Source: Closterium sp. NIES-65 | Taxonomy: Eukaryota > Streptophyta > Zygnematophyceae > Desmidiales > Closteriaceae | Assembly (NCBI GenBank): GCA_948144175.1 | Contig: CANXME010002091.1 | Coordinates: 248,001 to 312,000 of the forward strand | Reading direction: 5' to 3' | Length of the DNA: 64,000 bases | Shown: one piece after another, positions 12,490 through 20,565 of the stretch | Layout of the letters: the number at the start of each line of letters is the position of its first letter | How positions within the stretch are numbered: the stretch's first letter is position 1 | The notes under the pieces: model-generated | What the model saw: the letters and a program-made list of their open reading frames with translations, nothing else | Database searches by the model: none | What the model was told of the DNA's origin: nothing | Made by a program: the position numbers and the translations under genes

Positions 12490-13015
12490 TCCTCAGCTGC
12501 TCAGGCGGCTTGGGCGGCTCGGGCGGCTTAGGCGGCTCGGGTGGCTCGGGCGGCTCGGGCGGCTCGGGCGGAACGGGCGGCTCGGGCTGCTGAGCGGCGC
12601 GGGCGGCTTGGCTGCGTAGGCGGTTCGGGCGGGGCCGTAGGTAGGGCGACGGGGCCGGTTCGAAGGTAGGGCGACGGGGCCGGTGCGCATGTAGGGCGAC
12701 GGGGCCGGGGCCGGGGCGCAGGTAGGGCGACGGGGCCGGGTCGAAGGTAGGGCGACGGGGCCGGGGCCGGGCCGTAGGTAGGGTGACGGGGCCGGGGCCG
12801 GGCCGTAGGTAGGGCGACGGGGCCGGGTCGAAGGTAGGGCGACGGGGCCGGGCTGTAGGCAGGGCAACGGGGCCGGGGCCGGGCCGTAGGTAGGGCGACG
12901 GGGCCGGGTCGACGGTAGGGCGACGGGGCCGGTGCGCAGGTAGGGCGACGGGGCCGGGGCGCAGGTAGGGCGACGGGGCCGAGGCGCAGGTAGGGCGACG
13001 AATCAGGGGCCGCTA
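12490..13015. repeat. GC-rich minisatellite in the leader of element 1
   Basis: Between the primer-binding site and gag lie units of TCGGGCGGC and then GTAGGGCGACGGGGCCGG with variable spacers. The untranslated leader of element 2 has a different but equally GC-rich array, so expandable leaders seem to be a trait of the family. Confidence 0.8.
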
Positions 13016-13132
13016 AGGCGGCGCGACTTGGCCGCTAGGGCGGCTCAACGAAGTCAGAGAAGGGAGCGCGACTCGGGCAGAGCGCGCTCCGGGCAGGAAA
13101 AAAAAAACTTTCGACTTGGTGGGCCCTATGCA

Positions 13133-13153
13133 CAGTTCCCACGAGGGAACCTG
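13133..13153 (-). other. Hairpin beside the primer-binding site, element 1
   Basis: On the minus strand GTTCCC and GGGAAC flank the loop TCGT, directly after the primer-binding site. The same stem with loop TAGT occurs in element 2 at 24482-24502. Confidence 0.6.
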
Positions 13154-13163
13154 CTCGATACCA
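13152..13163 (-). other. Primer-binding site of element 1
   Basis: TGGTATCGAGCA directly follows the 5' LTR on the minus strand. It resembles the initiator-Met-tRNA site TGGTATCAGAGC with one base missing. Confidence 0.75.
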
Positions 13164-13286
13164 TGTGAGAATTGAAATGAGAATGAAATCACTAAGGAAT
13201 GGAATGTGGTACAAATATGCAACCCTAGAAATGTGTACCCCATATAGTCTACCCCACTACAGCCTACAGAACATTATGATTTGACA
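13164..13286 (-). repeat. 5' LTR of element 1
   Basis: 123 bp; on the minus strand it starts TGTCAAATCATAATG and ends CTCACA. Confidence 0.95.
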
Positions 13287-13291
13287 TCTAC

Positions 13292-13778
13292 GCTGCGACT
13301 CCGCGAACGTGACTCCACGCTGCGATTCCGCGGATCTACGACTCCGCGCGGCTCCGCGGTTCTTCTCAGAAGGGCACCATCAGAATAGCGACCTGTGGCG
13401 GCAGCGACTGATTCTCCCATCTGGTAACAAGACTCTAACAGTATTACTCACAGACTCGTCAGATATGACGTTCCGCTCAGATATGTTTCTCTTCCATCTT
13501 AGTATTCCACGCTCTCCTCCCCTCCCGCCCTCCTTCCTCGGCCCTGACTATAATCAGTACATGTTTGTTCCTGCAAACTACCCACAGACGCGTCAGCACT
13601 CTGATTGCATAGCGCCATCTATGATTTAATATCTTCTTCACTTCCATTCCTGTCTGATTAGTTCCCCCCTCTCCTCTCCCTTTTCCCTCTCGTCCTCCCT
13701 CCCCTGCCCTTTTATAACGCCCTTCTCTGTGTACTTGCAGCATTTCTACAGCACTCGTCTCTTTGTCGCGTGATTGAC
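13292..13778 (+). promoter_or_regulatory. Upstream region of the RRM gene
   Basis: Pyrimidine-rich sequence from 13650 to 13735 contains TTTTATAACGC, with TATAA at 13713-13717, about 65 bases before the ATG. TACTTGCAG at 13732-13740 could be a 5'-UTR intron acceptor. Promoter use is inferred. Element 1 ends immediately upstream. Confidence 0.35.
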
Positions 13779-16700
13779 ATGGATCACGGTGAAAATAGGA
13801 AGCGCACCACCGACGAGCCAGAGGGCGAACGCATCTACGAGACAGATTTGCGCCGCACGTTCGAGGTCATGCCAAAGGAGCTGCTCGTCTCTCAGCTCAT
13901 TGAGGCGTAAGTTCCATGCTATATTTTATTTGTTTGTTATTGTTTTTCAAATCTCAGATCATGCTTGCTCCGTTGCGCGTGCTCCGTCATGCATGAGAGA
14001 TCATGTTTGCCCTCTCTCATACGTGCGTGGATCTGGCTACAGGTGCTTCAAAAACGGGTTCACTCAGAGAGCGTTGACCACTATGGACACCAACGTATCC
14101 AACCGCACGCTTCTTGTGTCTGGCTTTCCGTACGAGACTCACAAGGAAACTTTACTTTTAGTAAGTGCACTGAATTCTCACCTAGTCCCTTTGCATTGAT
14201 TCATGTTGTAGGCCTGTTGTGGGTGTTGCAGTGGCGTGGGCCTGTTGTGGGTGTTGCAGTGGCGTGGGCCTGTTGTGGGTGTTGCAGTGGCGTGGGCCTG
14301 TTGTGGGTGTTGCAGTGGCGTGGGCCTGTTGTGGGTGTTGCAGTGGCGTGGGCCTGTTGTGGGTGTTGGAGTGGCGTGGGCCTGTTGTGGGTGTTGCAGT
14401 GGCGTGGGCCTGTTGTGGGTGTTGCAGTGGCGTGGGCCTGTTGTGGGGGCTGCAGTGGCGTGGGCCTGCTGTGGGGGCTGCAGTGGCGTGGGCCTGCTGT
14501 GGGGGCTGCAGTGGCGTGGGCCTGCTGTGGGGGCTGCAGTGGCGTGGGCCTGCTGTGGGGGCTGCAGTGGCGTGGGCCTGCTGTGGGGGCTGCAGTGGCG
14601 TGGGCCTGCTGTGGGGGCTGCAGTGGCGTGGGCCTGCTGTGGGGGCTGCAGTGGCGTGGGCCTGCTGTGGGGGCTGCAGTGGCGTGGGCCTGCTGTGGGG
14701 GCTGCAGTGGCGTGGGCCTGCTGTGGGGGCTGCAGTGGCGTGGGCCTGCTGTGGGGGCTGCAGTGGCGTGGGCCTGCTGTGGGGGCTGCAGTGGCGTGGG
14801 CCTGCTGTGGGGGCTGCAGTGGCGTGGGCCTGCTGTGGGGGCTGCAGTGGCGTGGGCCTGCTGTGGGGGCTGCAGTGGCGTGGGCCTGCTGTGGGGGCTG
14901 CAGTGGCGTGGGCCTGCTGTGGGGGCTGCAGTGGCGTGGGCCTGCTGTGGGGGCTGCAGTGGCGTGGGCCTGCTGTGGGGGCTGCAGTGGCGTGGGCCTG
15001 CTGTGGGGGCTGCAGTGGCGTGGGCCTGCTGTGGGGGCTGCAGTGGCGTGGGCCTGCTGTGGGGGCTGCAGTGGCGTGGGCCTGCTGTGGGGGCTGCAGT
15101 GGCGTGGGCCTGCTGTGGGGGCTGCAGTGGCGTGGGCCTGCTGTGGGGGCTGCAGTGGCGTGGGCCTGCTGTGGGGGCTGCAGTGGCGTGGGCCTGCTGT
15201 GGGGGCTGCAGTGGCGTGGGCCTGCTGTGGGGGCTGCAGTGGCGTGGGCCTGCTGTGGGGGCTGCAGTGGCGTGGGCCTGCTGTGGGGGCTGCAGTGGCG
15301 TGGGCCTGCTGTGGGGGCTGCAGTGGCGTGGGCCTGCTGTGGGGGCTGCAGTGGCGTGGGCCTGCTGTGGGGGCTGCAGTGGCGTGGGCCTGCTGTGGGG
15401 GCTGCAGTGGCGTGGGCCTGCTGTGGGGGCTGCAGTGGCGTGGGCCTGCTGTGGGGGCTGCAGTGGCGTGGGCCTGCTGTGGGGGCTGCAGTGGCGTGGG
15501 CCTGCTGTGGGGGCTGCAGTGGCGTGGGCCTGCTGTGGGGGCTGCAGTGGCGTGGGCCTGCTGTGGGGGCTGCAGTGGCGTGGGCCTGCTGTGGGGGCTG
15601 CAGTGGCGTGGGCCTGCTGTGGGGGCTGCAGTGGCGTGGGCCTGCTGTGGGGGCTGCAGTGGCGTGGGCCTGCTGTGGGGGCTGCAGTGGCGTGGGCCTG
15701 CTGTGGGGGCTGCAGTGGCGTGGGCCTGCTGTGGGGGCTGCAGTGGCGTGGGCCTGCTGTGGGGGCTGCAGTGGCGTGGGCCTGCTGTGGGGGCTGCAGT
15801 GGCGTGGGCCTGCTGTGGGGGCTGCAGTGGCGTGGGCCTGCTGTGGGGGCTGCAGTGGCGTGGGCCTGCTGTGGGGGCTGCAGTGGCGTGGGCCTGCTGT
15901 GGGGGCTGCAGTGGCGTGGGCCTGCTGTGGGGGCTGCAGTGGCGTGGGCCTGCTGTGGGGGCTGCAGTGGCGTGGGCGTGTTGTAGGGGTAGGGGTTGCC
16001 CATCTGCACCGGTGCTGCTGCCAAGGGTCCTATGGGACGTTAGCCCCATCACGATCATTTATCTGCGGTAAGTAGGTTCATTGGAGTAGTATGGGTAAGT
16101 TACGACAAACGTAAGAGGTTGTTCCTCTCCGTCTCTCTTGATTTCTTGAGCGTTTATGATTTTGACAACCGGAAAGTTGTATTCTTTGTTGATGACATCG
16201 TTCCAAGCTCCGTTCATTGGTACCTTCATTGATCGTCGCATGTTTCTTTTGTAACGTGCTGGAACACCCATCTATACGTCCTTGCGTGAGTTGCAGAGGT
16301 TTTCTGAGTATGGAATTGTTGAGAAAGTTACGATCGACGAGGACGAGGCAACCGGGCAGTCCAAGGGATCTGGATACATCACATTCAGGTCGACGATGGC
16401 TGCCTTCAAGGCGCTCCATGACCCAAACAAGACGGTCAATGTAAGTGTGTGCAGCCATGATTTTGTTAACGGTCAATGTTGTATTGGTTTTCTTTCTATG
16501 TGGCGAGTATGCTAATGTGCGCAGGGATCGGCAATCCTGCCAGCCGATCCCGTATCTTGTCTTTCAACGTTGATAAGCGATGCACTTTTGAAAGCCTCTG
16601 TTCTTATGCTCTCGATTCCAAATCAGGGTCGTTCGACTAACTTTTTTCTCACTTCATGGAGTCTGGCAACGGCGTCATCTGCCACGCTTGGTTCGAGCAT

Positions 16701-17663
16701 CGACCATTCTGAGCATAGGATTTACGCCTCGTTCCTGCCGTTCGAGTGGGGCAAGGAGCGGCTTAAAAAAAAAATTCACAGTTTGGGAAGGTGGGGGAGC
16801 ACGCAATCATTGTTGATCCTGTCAGAATCCCAACCACTAGACCATTGGGATAAAAGGGCTTGTTTCAGTAGCGGGTCAGTGCGCCCATAACCCCCCAGGC
16901 GAACGCGCCTGTAACCCTCTCCAGGATCAATCGGGCATCCACAGTGCAGATCTACTGACACCCCCCCACACTGGGAGGCCCAGGACTAAGCATAGCGACA
17001 ACGGCCTACATGTGCTTGCACCGGGAATCGAACCCGAGACCGCTCTGATACCATGTCAGAATCCCAACCACTAGACCATTGGGATAAAAGGGCTTGTTTC
17101 AGTAGCGGGTCAGTGCGCCCATAACCCCCCAGGCGAACGCGCCTGTAACCCTCTCAAGGATCAATCGGGCATCCACACTGCAGATCTACTGACAGATCCA
17201 TCAACAAGAAAATCAAAGTAAGTGTAGGAAATGCTGATTGTCATCGTGAACGTGTTCAGTTGTTTGCGGCATTTGGTGTTTCTGAGTAGTTGCTTCTAGT
17301 TATTTTATAACATCACGCATTCTCTTCTTTCTCTTCAGTTTAGTGGAATTATCAGACTTATGTGTGAAATGTCAATTGCTTTGGTTTTTTTATTTCCCTT
17401 CCGCCCATTTTCGTAGGGTATGGCTTTGTCACATTTCAAAGAAAAGAGGAGGCAGCAAGCGCCGTTGATGCGCGACCCACGACGATTGGAGTAAGCATTC
17501 ATTCTCGACATTTCAATCTGATAATAGTGCATTATTTCTCCTCTGGAAGTATCAATGTTATCATTGCTTTATGCCTTACGTATCATTCCCTGCCTTGATT
17601 TGTGGATTACAGGGTCGTGTCATAAGAGTGAGTTTCACTAATCCGAGGGCTGCTCGTGTCTAG
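13779..17663 (+). CDS. Tandem-RRM RNA-binding protein, UBA2-like, with TRIM insertion
   Basis: Exons I can place: 13779-13906 (MDHGENRKRTTDEP), 14043-14160, 16297-16440, then RRM2 exons from about 16715, one starting at 17408 (GYGFVTFQRKEEAA) and one from 17613 (GRVIRVSFTNPRAARV). RRM1 has RNP2 LLVSGFPY and RNP1 KGSGYITF. RRM2 has IYASFLPF and GYGFVTF. A helical segment (FEVMPKELLVSQLIEA) before RRM1 fits Arabidopsis UBP1-associated UBA2 proteins, nuclear hnRNP-like factors, so that is my best guess. Intron 2 (14161-16296) holds the 28-bp array. The RRM2 exon is split by a TRIM at 16820-17194. A run of ten A at 16765-16774 puts IYASFLPF and FGKVGEHA in different frames, so this is either an indel or an unseen junction. 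The first in-frame stop is TAG at 17661-17663; the frame then stays open to 18233. Confidence 0.7.
14208..15977. repeat. 28-bp minisatellite in intron 2 of the RRM gene
   Basis: About 63 copies of a 28-bp unit with the core GGGCCTGCTGTGGGGGCTGC. The first eight or nine copies carry GTTGTGGGTGTTG instead; the rest are nearly identical. The switch is abrupt near 14450. Long open frames through it on both strands read 28-residue repeats and are artefacts of a unit length not divisible by 3. Confidence 0.95.
16820..16960 (-). repeat. TRIM 3' LTR
   Basis: 141 bp. Differs from 17054-17194 at two positions (CTCC/CTCA near 16920 and ACAG/ACAC near 16943). Confidence 0.93.
17024..17034 (-). promoter_or_regulatory. 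Pol III B box in TRIM
   Basis: GGTTCGATTCC on the minus strand is a perfect match to the consensus GGTTCGANTCC. It lies in the internal region beside the primer-binding site. Confidence 0.6.
17042..17053 (-). other. Primer-binding site of TRIM
   Basis: TGGTATCAGAGC directly follows the 5' LTR; it is complementary to the 3' end of plant initiator Met tRNA. Confidence 0.85.
17054..17194 (-). repeat. TRIM 5' LTR
   Basis: 141 bp, TGTCAG...CTGACA. It contains the A box that pairs with the internal B box. Confidence 0.93.
17068..17078 (-). promoter_or_regulatory. Pol III A box in TRIM LTR
   Basis: TGGTCTAGTGG on the minus strand matches the tRNA A-box consensus. An identical copy lies in the other LTR at 16834-16844, but only this one has a B box at tRNA spacing. 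Confidence 0.6.
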
Positions 17664-18233
17664 CCACAGCCACTTCCACAGCCGCTGCTACAGCAGCAGT
17701 CACAGCCGCCACAGCAGCAGCAGTCACAGCCGCCACAACAGCAGCAGTCACAGCCGCCGCCACAGCAGCAGTCACAGCCGCCACAGCAGCAGCAGTCACA
17801 GCTGCTGCCACTGCAGCAGCAGTCACAGCCGCCACAACAGCAGCAGTCACACCCGCCACAGCAGCAGCTGTCACAGCCGCCGCCACTGCAGCAGTCACAG
17901 CTGCTGCCACAGCAGCAGTTGCCACAGCAGCTGTCGCAGCCGATGCCACACCAGCAGTTGTCACAGCAGCCGTCACAGCCGCTGCCACAGCAGCAGCCAC
18001 AGCTGCTGCCACAGCAGCAGTTGCCACAACAGCCGCCACAGCCGCCGTCACAGCCACTGCCACAGGTAGCAGCAGGTACCAGTGCAGCAGAGCGGCGTTC
18101 TGTTTCTCCCTCAGGAGTAGCCGCCACTGCGTCAAGTTCTTCTGGGGGAACTGGAGGCGGTGCATCGGTGGTACAAGGGGAGCCTCCTGCCGTCCGAAAG
18201 AAATTTGGTGACTTTATCACTGGCCGCATATGA
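17664..18233 (+). other. In-frame Gln/Pro-rich extension after the TAG of the RRM gene
   Basis: Directly after TAG 17661-17663 the same frame continues 189 codons as a PQPLPQ/QQQSQPP repeat, then a non-repetitive end (AAERRSVSPSGVAAT ... RKKFGDFITGRI) and TGA at 18231. It may be 3' UTR, a tail reached by readthrough, or coding if the TAG is a mutated CAG. The repeat itself is CAG/CCA-rich and open in several frames, so openness alone proves little. Confidence 0.4.
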
Positions 18234-19085
18234 TTTGCCCCTGCTGCAGCTTCGGCAAAAACTCTGTTGTACATAATCCCAATCTGTGGCCAAGGATGTG
18301 GGTTGGGCAGGCTGGAAACCAGCAGTGACAAATACGGTACTTTCTGCTGTATGGATGTGTGCTGTCGCGACTTGAGCATGGATGTGTGCAGGTTGTAATC
18401 TTCAAGTCCCACTGGCGGTGCTCTTGCGTTGCTTTACCCCTGGCGGCGTTGTCTTAGCCAGCATCCCCTATATGACCACCACTAGAGTTTCCTGTGGTTT
18501 TTGGAAGGAATTTTTTAACTAGCATGGCAATGGCATATATTCTTACTGGAAGTACCGATTGGCCTCAGAGTGAGGCAGCATTCATACTACGCGGTTGACT
18601 GCACCTTATGTTGTCAAACACTGCCAATACATTGTTTTGCTGTCTCACGGTGGCAGCAAACGTTTGGTTTGGGGGAGGAGGAATGCAGTGTATCTCAGGC
18701 AGAATAACAGCACAATAGCTTGTCTTCATTAATTCAAGCAAATGAGCACAATACAGGTCCGCACAATAGATTGCATATCAAGTTGCGATTGGTGAATTAG
18801 CTGAGAATCTCAACTAATTCACCAGAGAAGCTGCGGCCCGGTTAGAATATGTGTTGCTGACATTAACCTTGGTCAACATGTCAATCTGAAGTATCACAAA
18901 CAGCAGTCTTGCAGCTGCACATTCATGCACACATGTAGCACAGAAAACACAAGGGATACCGTATGGAAGGCGCGCGCATGCATGACGCGGCATACATGGT
19001 GCATGAACGAACAAGACAGGTGGACATGGCGGATGAATGACACGTCACATATGGTGCATGAACCAACCAGACAGGCGCACGTATT
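18234..19085. other. No gene recognised
   Basis: Probably the 3' flank of the RRM gene. It contains a short inverted repeat of GGTGAATTAG/CTAATTCACC at about 18790-18823. Nothing else is supported. Confidence 0.4.
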
Positions 19086-19131
19086 AAAAAAAAAAAAAAA
19101 AACAAAAAAAAAAAACAAAAACAAAAACAAA
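19086..19131. repeat. A-rich tract
   Basis: About 46 bases of A interrupted only by single C. It could be a retroposed poly(A) relic or a simple repeat. Confidence 0.7.
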
Positions 19132-19266
19132 TTGTTCAGAGCCATACGCGCGTGTTTCAGTTGTTTAGGGAAGGGTAGGCTCTCTGCTCCTCTCCCTCCC
19201 TCACCATTCACTTGCAGAAAACGGCCTCTCATGTTAACAGTCGCTTTAATGAACCCAGACCAACCG

Positions 19267-19560
19267 CACTGAGCAATTTGGGGCACCTGAAAAGCCCACA
19301 CCATACCGTACTGCATTGAACAGCTTTGAGGCACCTGAAAAGTCCTACCCCGCAACATACTGTACCGTATTGAACAGCTTTGAGGCACCTAAAAATTCAT
19401 TTCCCACACCAAACCGTACCGCATTGAACATCTTTGAGGCACCTGAAAATAACTACCTCACACCATACCATACCGCATTGAACATCTTTGAGGCACCTGA
19501 AAAAAACTACCTCACACGATACCGTACCACATTGAACAGCTTTGAGGCACCTGAAAGGAG
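19267..19560. repeat. About 55-bp degenerate tandem repeat
   Basis: Five or six copies of a unit containing TTGAACAGCTTTGAGGCACC followed by TGAAAA and a TACCGTA-type spacer. Copies differ by several substitutions. Confidence 0.8.
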
Positions 19561-19575
19561 GAAGTTTCAGGGCGT

Positions 19576-19988
19576 TAAAGCTCGCGGCCCAAATTGTACA
19601 ACTTAACTAAAGTTGCATGTTGGGAGGTGAGGGAGCAGGGTTGGCTAGTCGAGGTGTTGGGTGGGTTGAGGGCTTTAGTTTCGCCCAACTTCTCGCCAAT
19701 CTCAAACACATTTGGCTGACTCAGTAGACCCCATTGGCCACTTCGCATTGGTTGCATGAGTCCCATATTGCATAAATACTATCCTTGCCAGTTTCCCACC
19801 CAACCCCCTCCGCAAACACTGTTTCAATTTTGCTAGCCAATCAGCTCAGTGTTTCAAATTGACTAGCCAATCAACTTCCTTCGTACAACCCGTAACCTCA
19901 ATTCGCAAAACCAGCACCTGCAAAACAACTATCAATCAACCTTACTAAGGTTGCCCAGCGTGGCCCGCAATTTGGGCCGCGAGCTTTA
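19576..19988. mobile_element. hAT-like MITE, 413 bp
   Basis: Terminal inverted repeats TAAAGCTCGCGGCCCAAATT (19576-19596 and 19968-19988) enclose about 370 bp without coding capacity. Short inner repeats (CTTAACTAAAGTTG and CAACCTTACTAAGGTTG) sit beside the termini. The flanks AGGGCGTT and AGGGCTTT could be an 8-bp target duplication with one mismatch, in an uncertain register. Terminal TAAAGCTCGCGG is typical of plant hAT-type MITEs (family knowledge). Confidence 0.6.
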
Positions 19989-20224
19989 AGGGCTTTGATT
20001 AAAGCCATGGATGAATTCACGGCCAATTCGTCCAGAGCTGCTATGCGCCCCGCCTGTTCACACACAGACAGGACAAGGAGGGCGTTGAGGGACATTAACA
20101 CACACACACACTGTAGGGGGGTTCGATGAACCCGCGACGCGAGCCGGCTCGTCCAGTGCTGCTATGCACCCTGCCTGCTCACATAGGAATAGTGGGAGGA
20201 ACGGAGGGTGTGGTGGAATCAGGG

Positions 20225-20555
20225 TGTCAAGGGTTATCATGCTTCACTCATGCTTCCACTACCGGCTCACCATGTCAGAAAACATTCCCGTGTTGGTTCG
20301 GTGTGTTCCCATTCTCGTAGCTCTCTTCCTTTCCTAATGCCTTCATCTTGCACTCATGCTTCCACCACTAACTCACCATGTCAGAGAGCATCCTAGTGTT
20401 GGTTCGATGTGTGCACACCTCTTGATTCACAAACGCCAGCGTGTCTGCCAGTCAGATCCCACGCGGTCAGTCGCATCTCTCTACCTAGAGCCATGCATTC
20501 ATCTGGATCTCATGCTTGCACACCATCGCCTCCTGCTCAGCTCACCAAATCAGAG
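20225..20555. repeat. About 109-bp direct repeat, 2.5 copies
   Basis: ACTCATGCTTCCAC, CTCACCATGTCAGA and GTGTTGGTTCG recur at 20238-20310 and 20347-20420, with a shorter third copy near 20510-20555 ending at the 13-bp array. Confidence 0.7.
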
Positions 20556-20565
20556 AGCCTGTTTG

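Larger units (their letters stand above)
6055..13286 (-). mobile_element. Copia LTR retrotransposon, element 1 (7.2 kb)
   Basis: A complete Ty1/copia-type element on the minus strand. It is bounded by 123-bp LTRs (6055-6177 and 13164-13286) and flanked by the 5-bp target duplication TCTAC at 6050-6054 and 13287-13291. The LTRs differ at 4 of 123 positions. A tRNA-type primer-binding site follows the 5' LTR (13152-13163), and a purine-rich tract (TATGGGGGTG on the minus strand) precedes the 3' LTR. Domain order is gag, protease, integrase, reverse transcriptase, RNase H, which is the Copia order. It is the same family as element 2, with closely similar gag and pol, but its frame is broken in several places. 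It lies just upstream of the RRM gene at 13779 in the opposite orientation. Confidence 0.95.
17013..17084 (-). ncRNA. tRNA-like segment spanning the TRIM 5' LTR/internal junction
   Basis: Read on the minus strand, 72 bases have tRNA layout. They start TCCCAATGGTCTAGTGG (D arm like tRNA-Glu) and continue with stem TCTGA, 7-nt loop CATGGTA and stem TCAGA. A T arm TCGGG-TTCGATT-CCCGG follows. The A and B boxes are 44 bp apart, as in real tRNA genes. The 5' and 3' ends do not pair as an acceptor stem, so this is not a functional tRNA gene. It probably acts, if at all, as a Pol III promoter. The LTR ends inside the anticodon loop. Confidence 0.55.
16820..17194 (-). mobile_element. TRIM (terminal-repeat retrotransposon in miniature), 375 bp
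   Basis: Two 141-bp LTRs (16820-16960 and 17054-17194, 2 differences) enclose only 93 bp. The 5-bp target duplication GATCC lies at 16815-16819 and 17195-17199. On the minus strand the LTR reads TGTCAG...CTGACA. The 5' LTR is followed by a perfect Met-initiator-type primer-binding site TGGTATCAGAGC (17042-17053), and the 3' LTR is preceded by GTGTGGGGGGG. It encodes no protein and so must be mobilised by another element. It sits inside the RRM2 exon of the UBA2-like gene, in the opposite orientation. Its ends plus target base give GT...AG on the gene's strand. Confidence 0.93.

Noticed and set aside
13965..16075. Very long open frames (over 600 codons) on both strands of the 28-bp array.
   Set aside because: A repeat unit not divisible by 3 and without stops keeps all frames open. 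They are repeat artefacts inside an intron.
17013..17084. A functional tRNA gene.
   Set aside because: The acceptor ends do not pair and the segment straddles an LTR boundary, so I kept it only as a tRNA-like promoter.
17628..17663. A 36-nt intron (GTGAGT...TAG) removing the TAG of the RRM gene.
   Set aside because: Too short for a spliceosomal intron in this lineage, and the residues it would remove (VSFTNPRAAR) complete the RRM fold.
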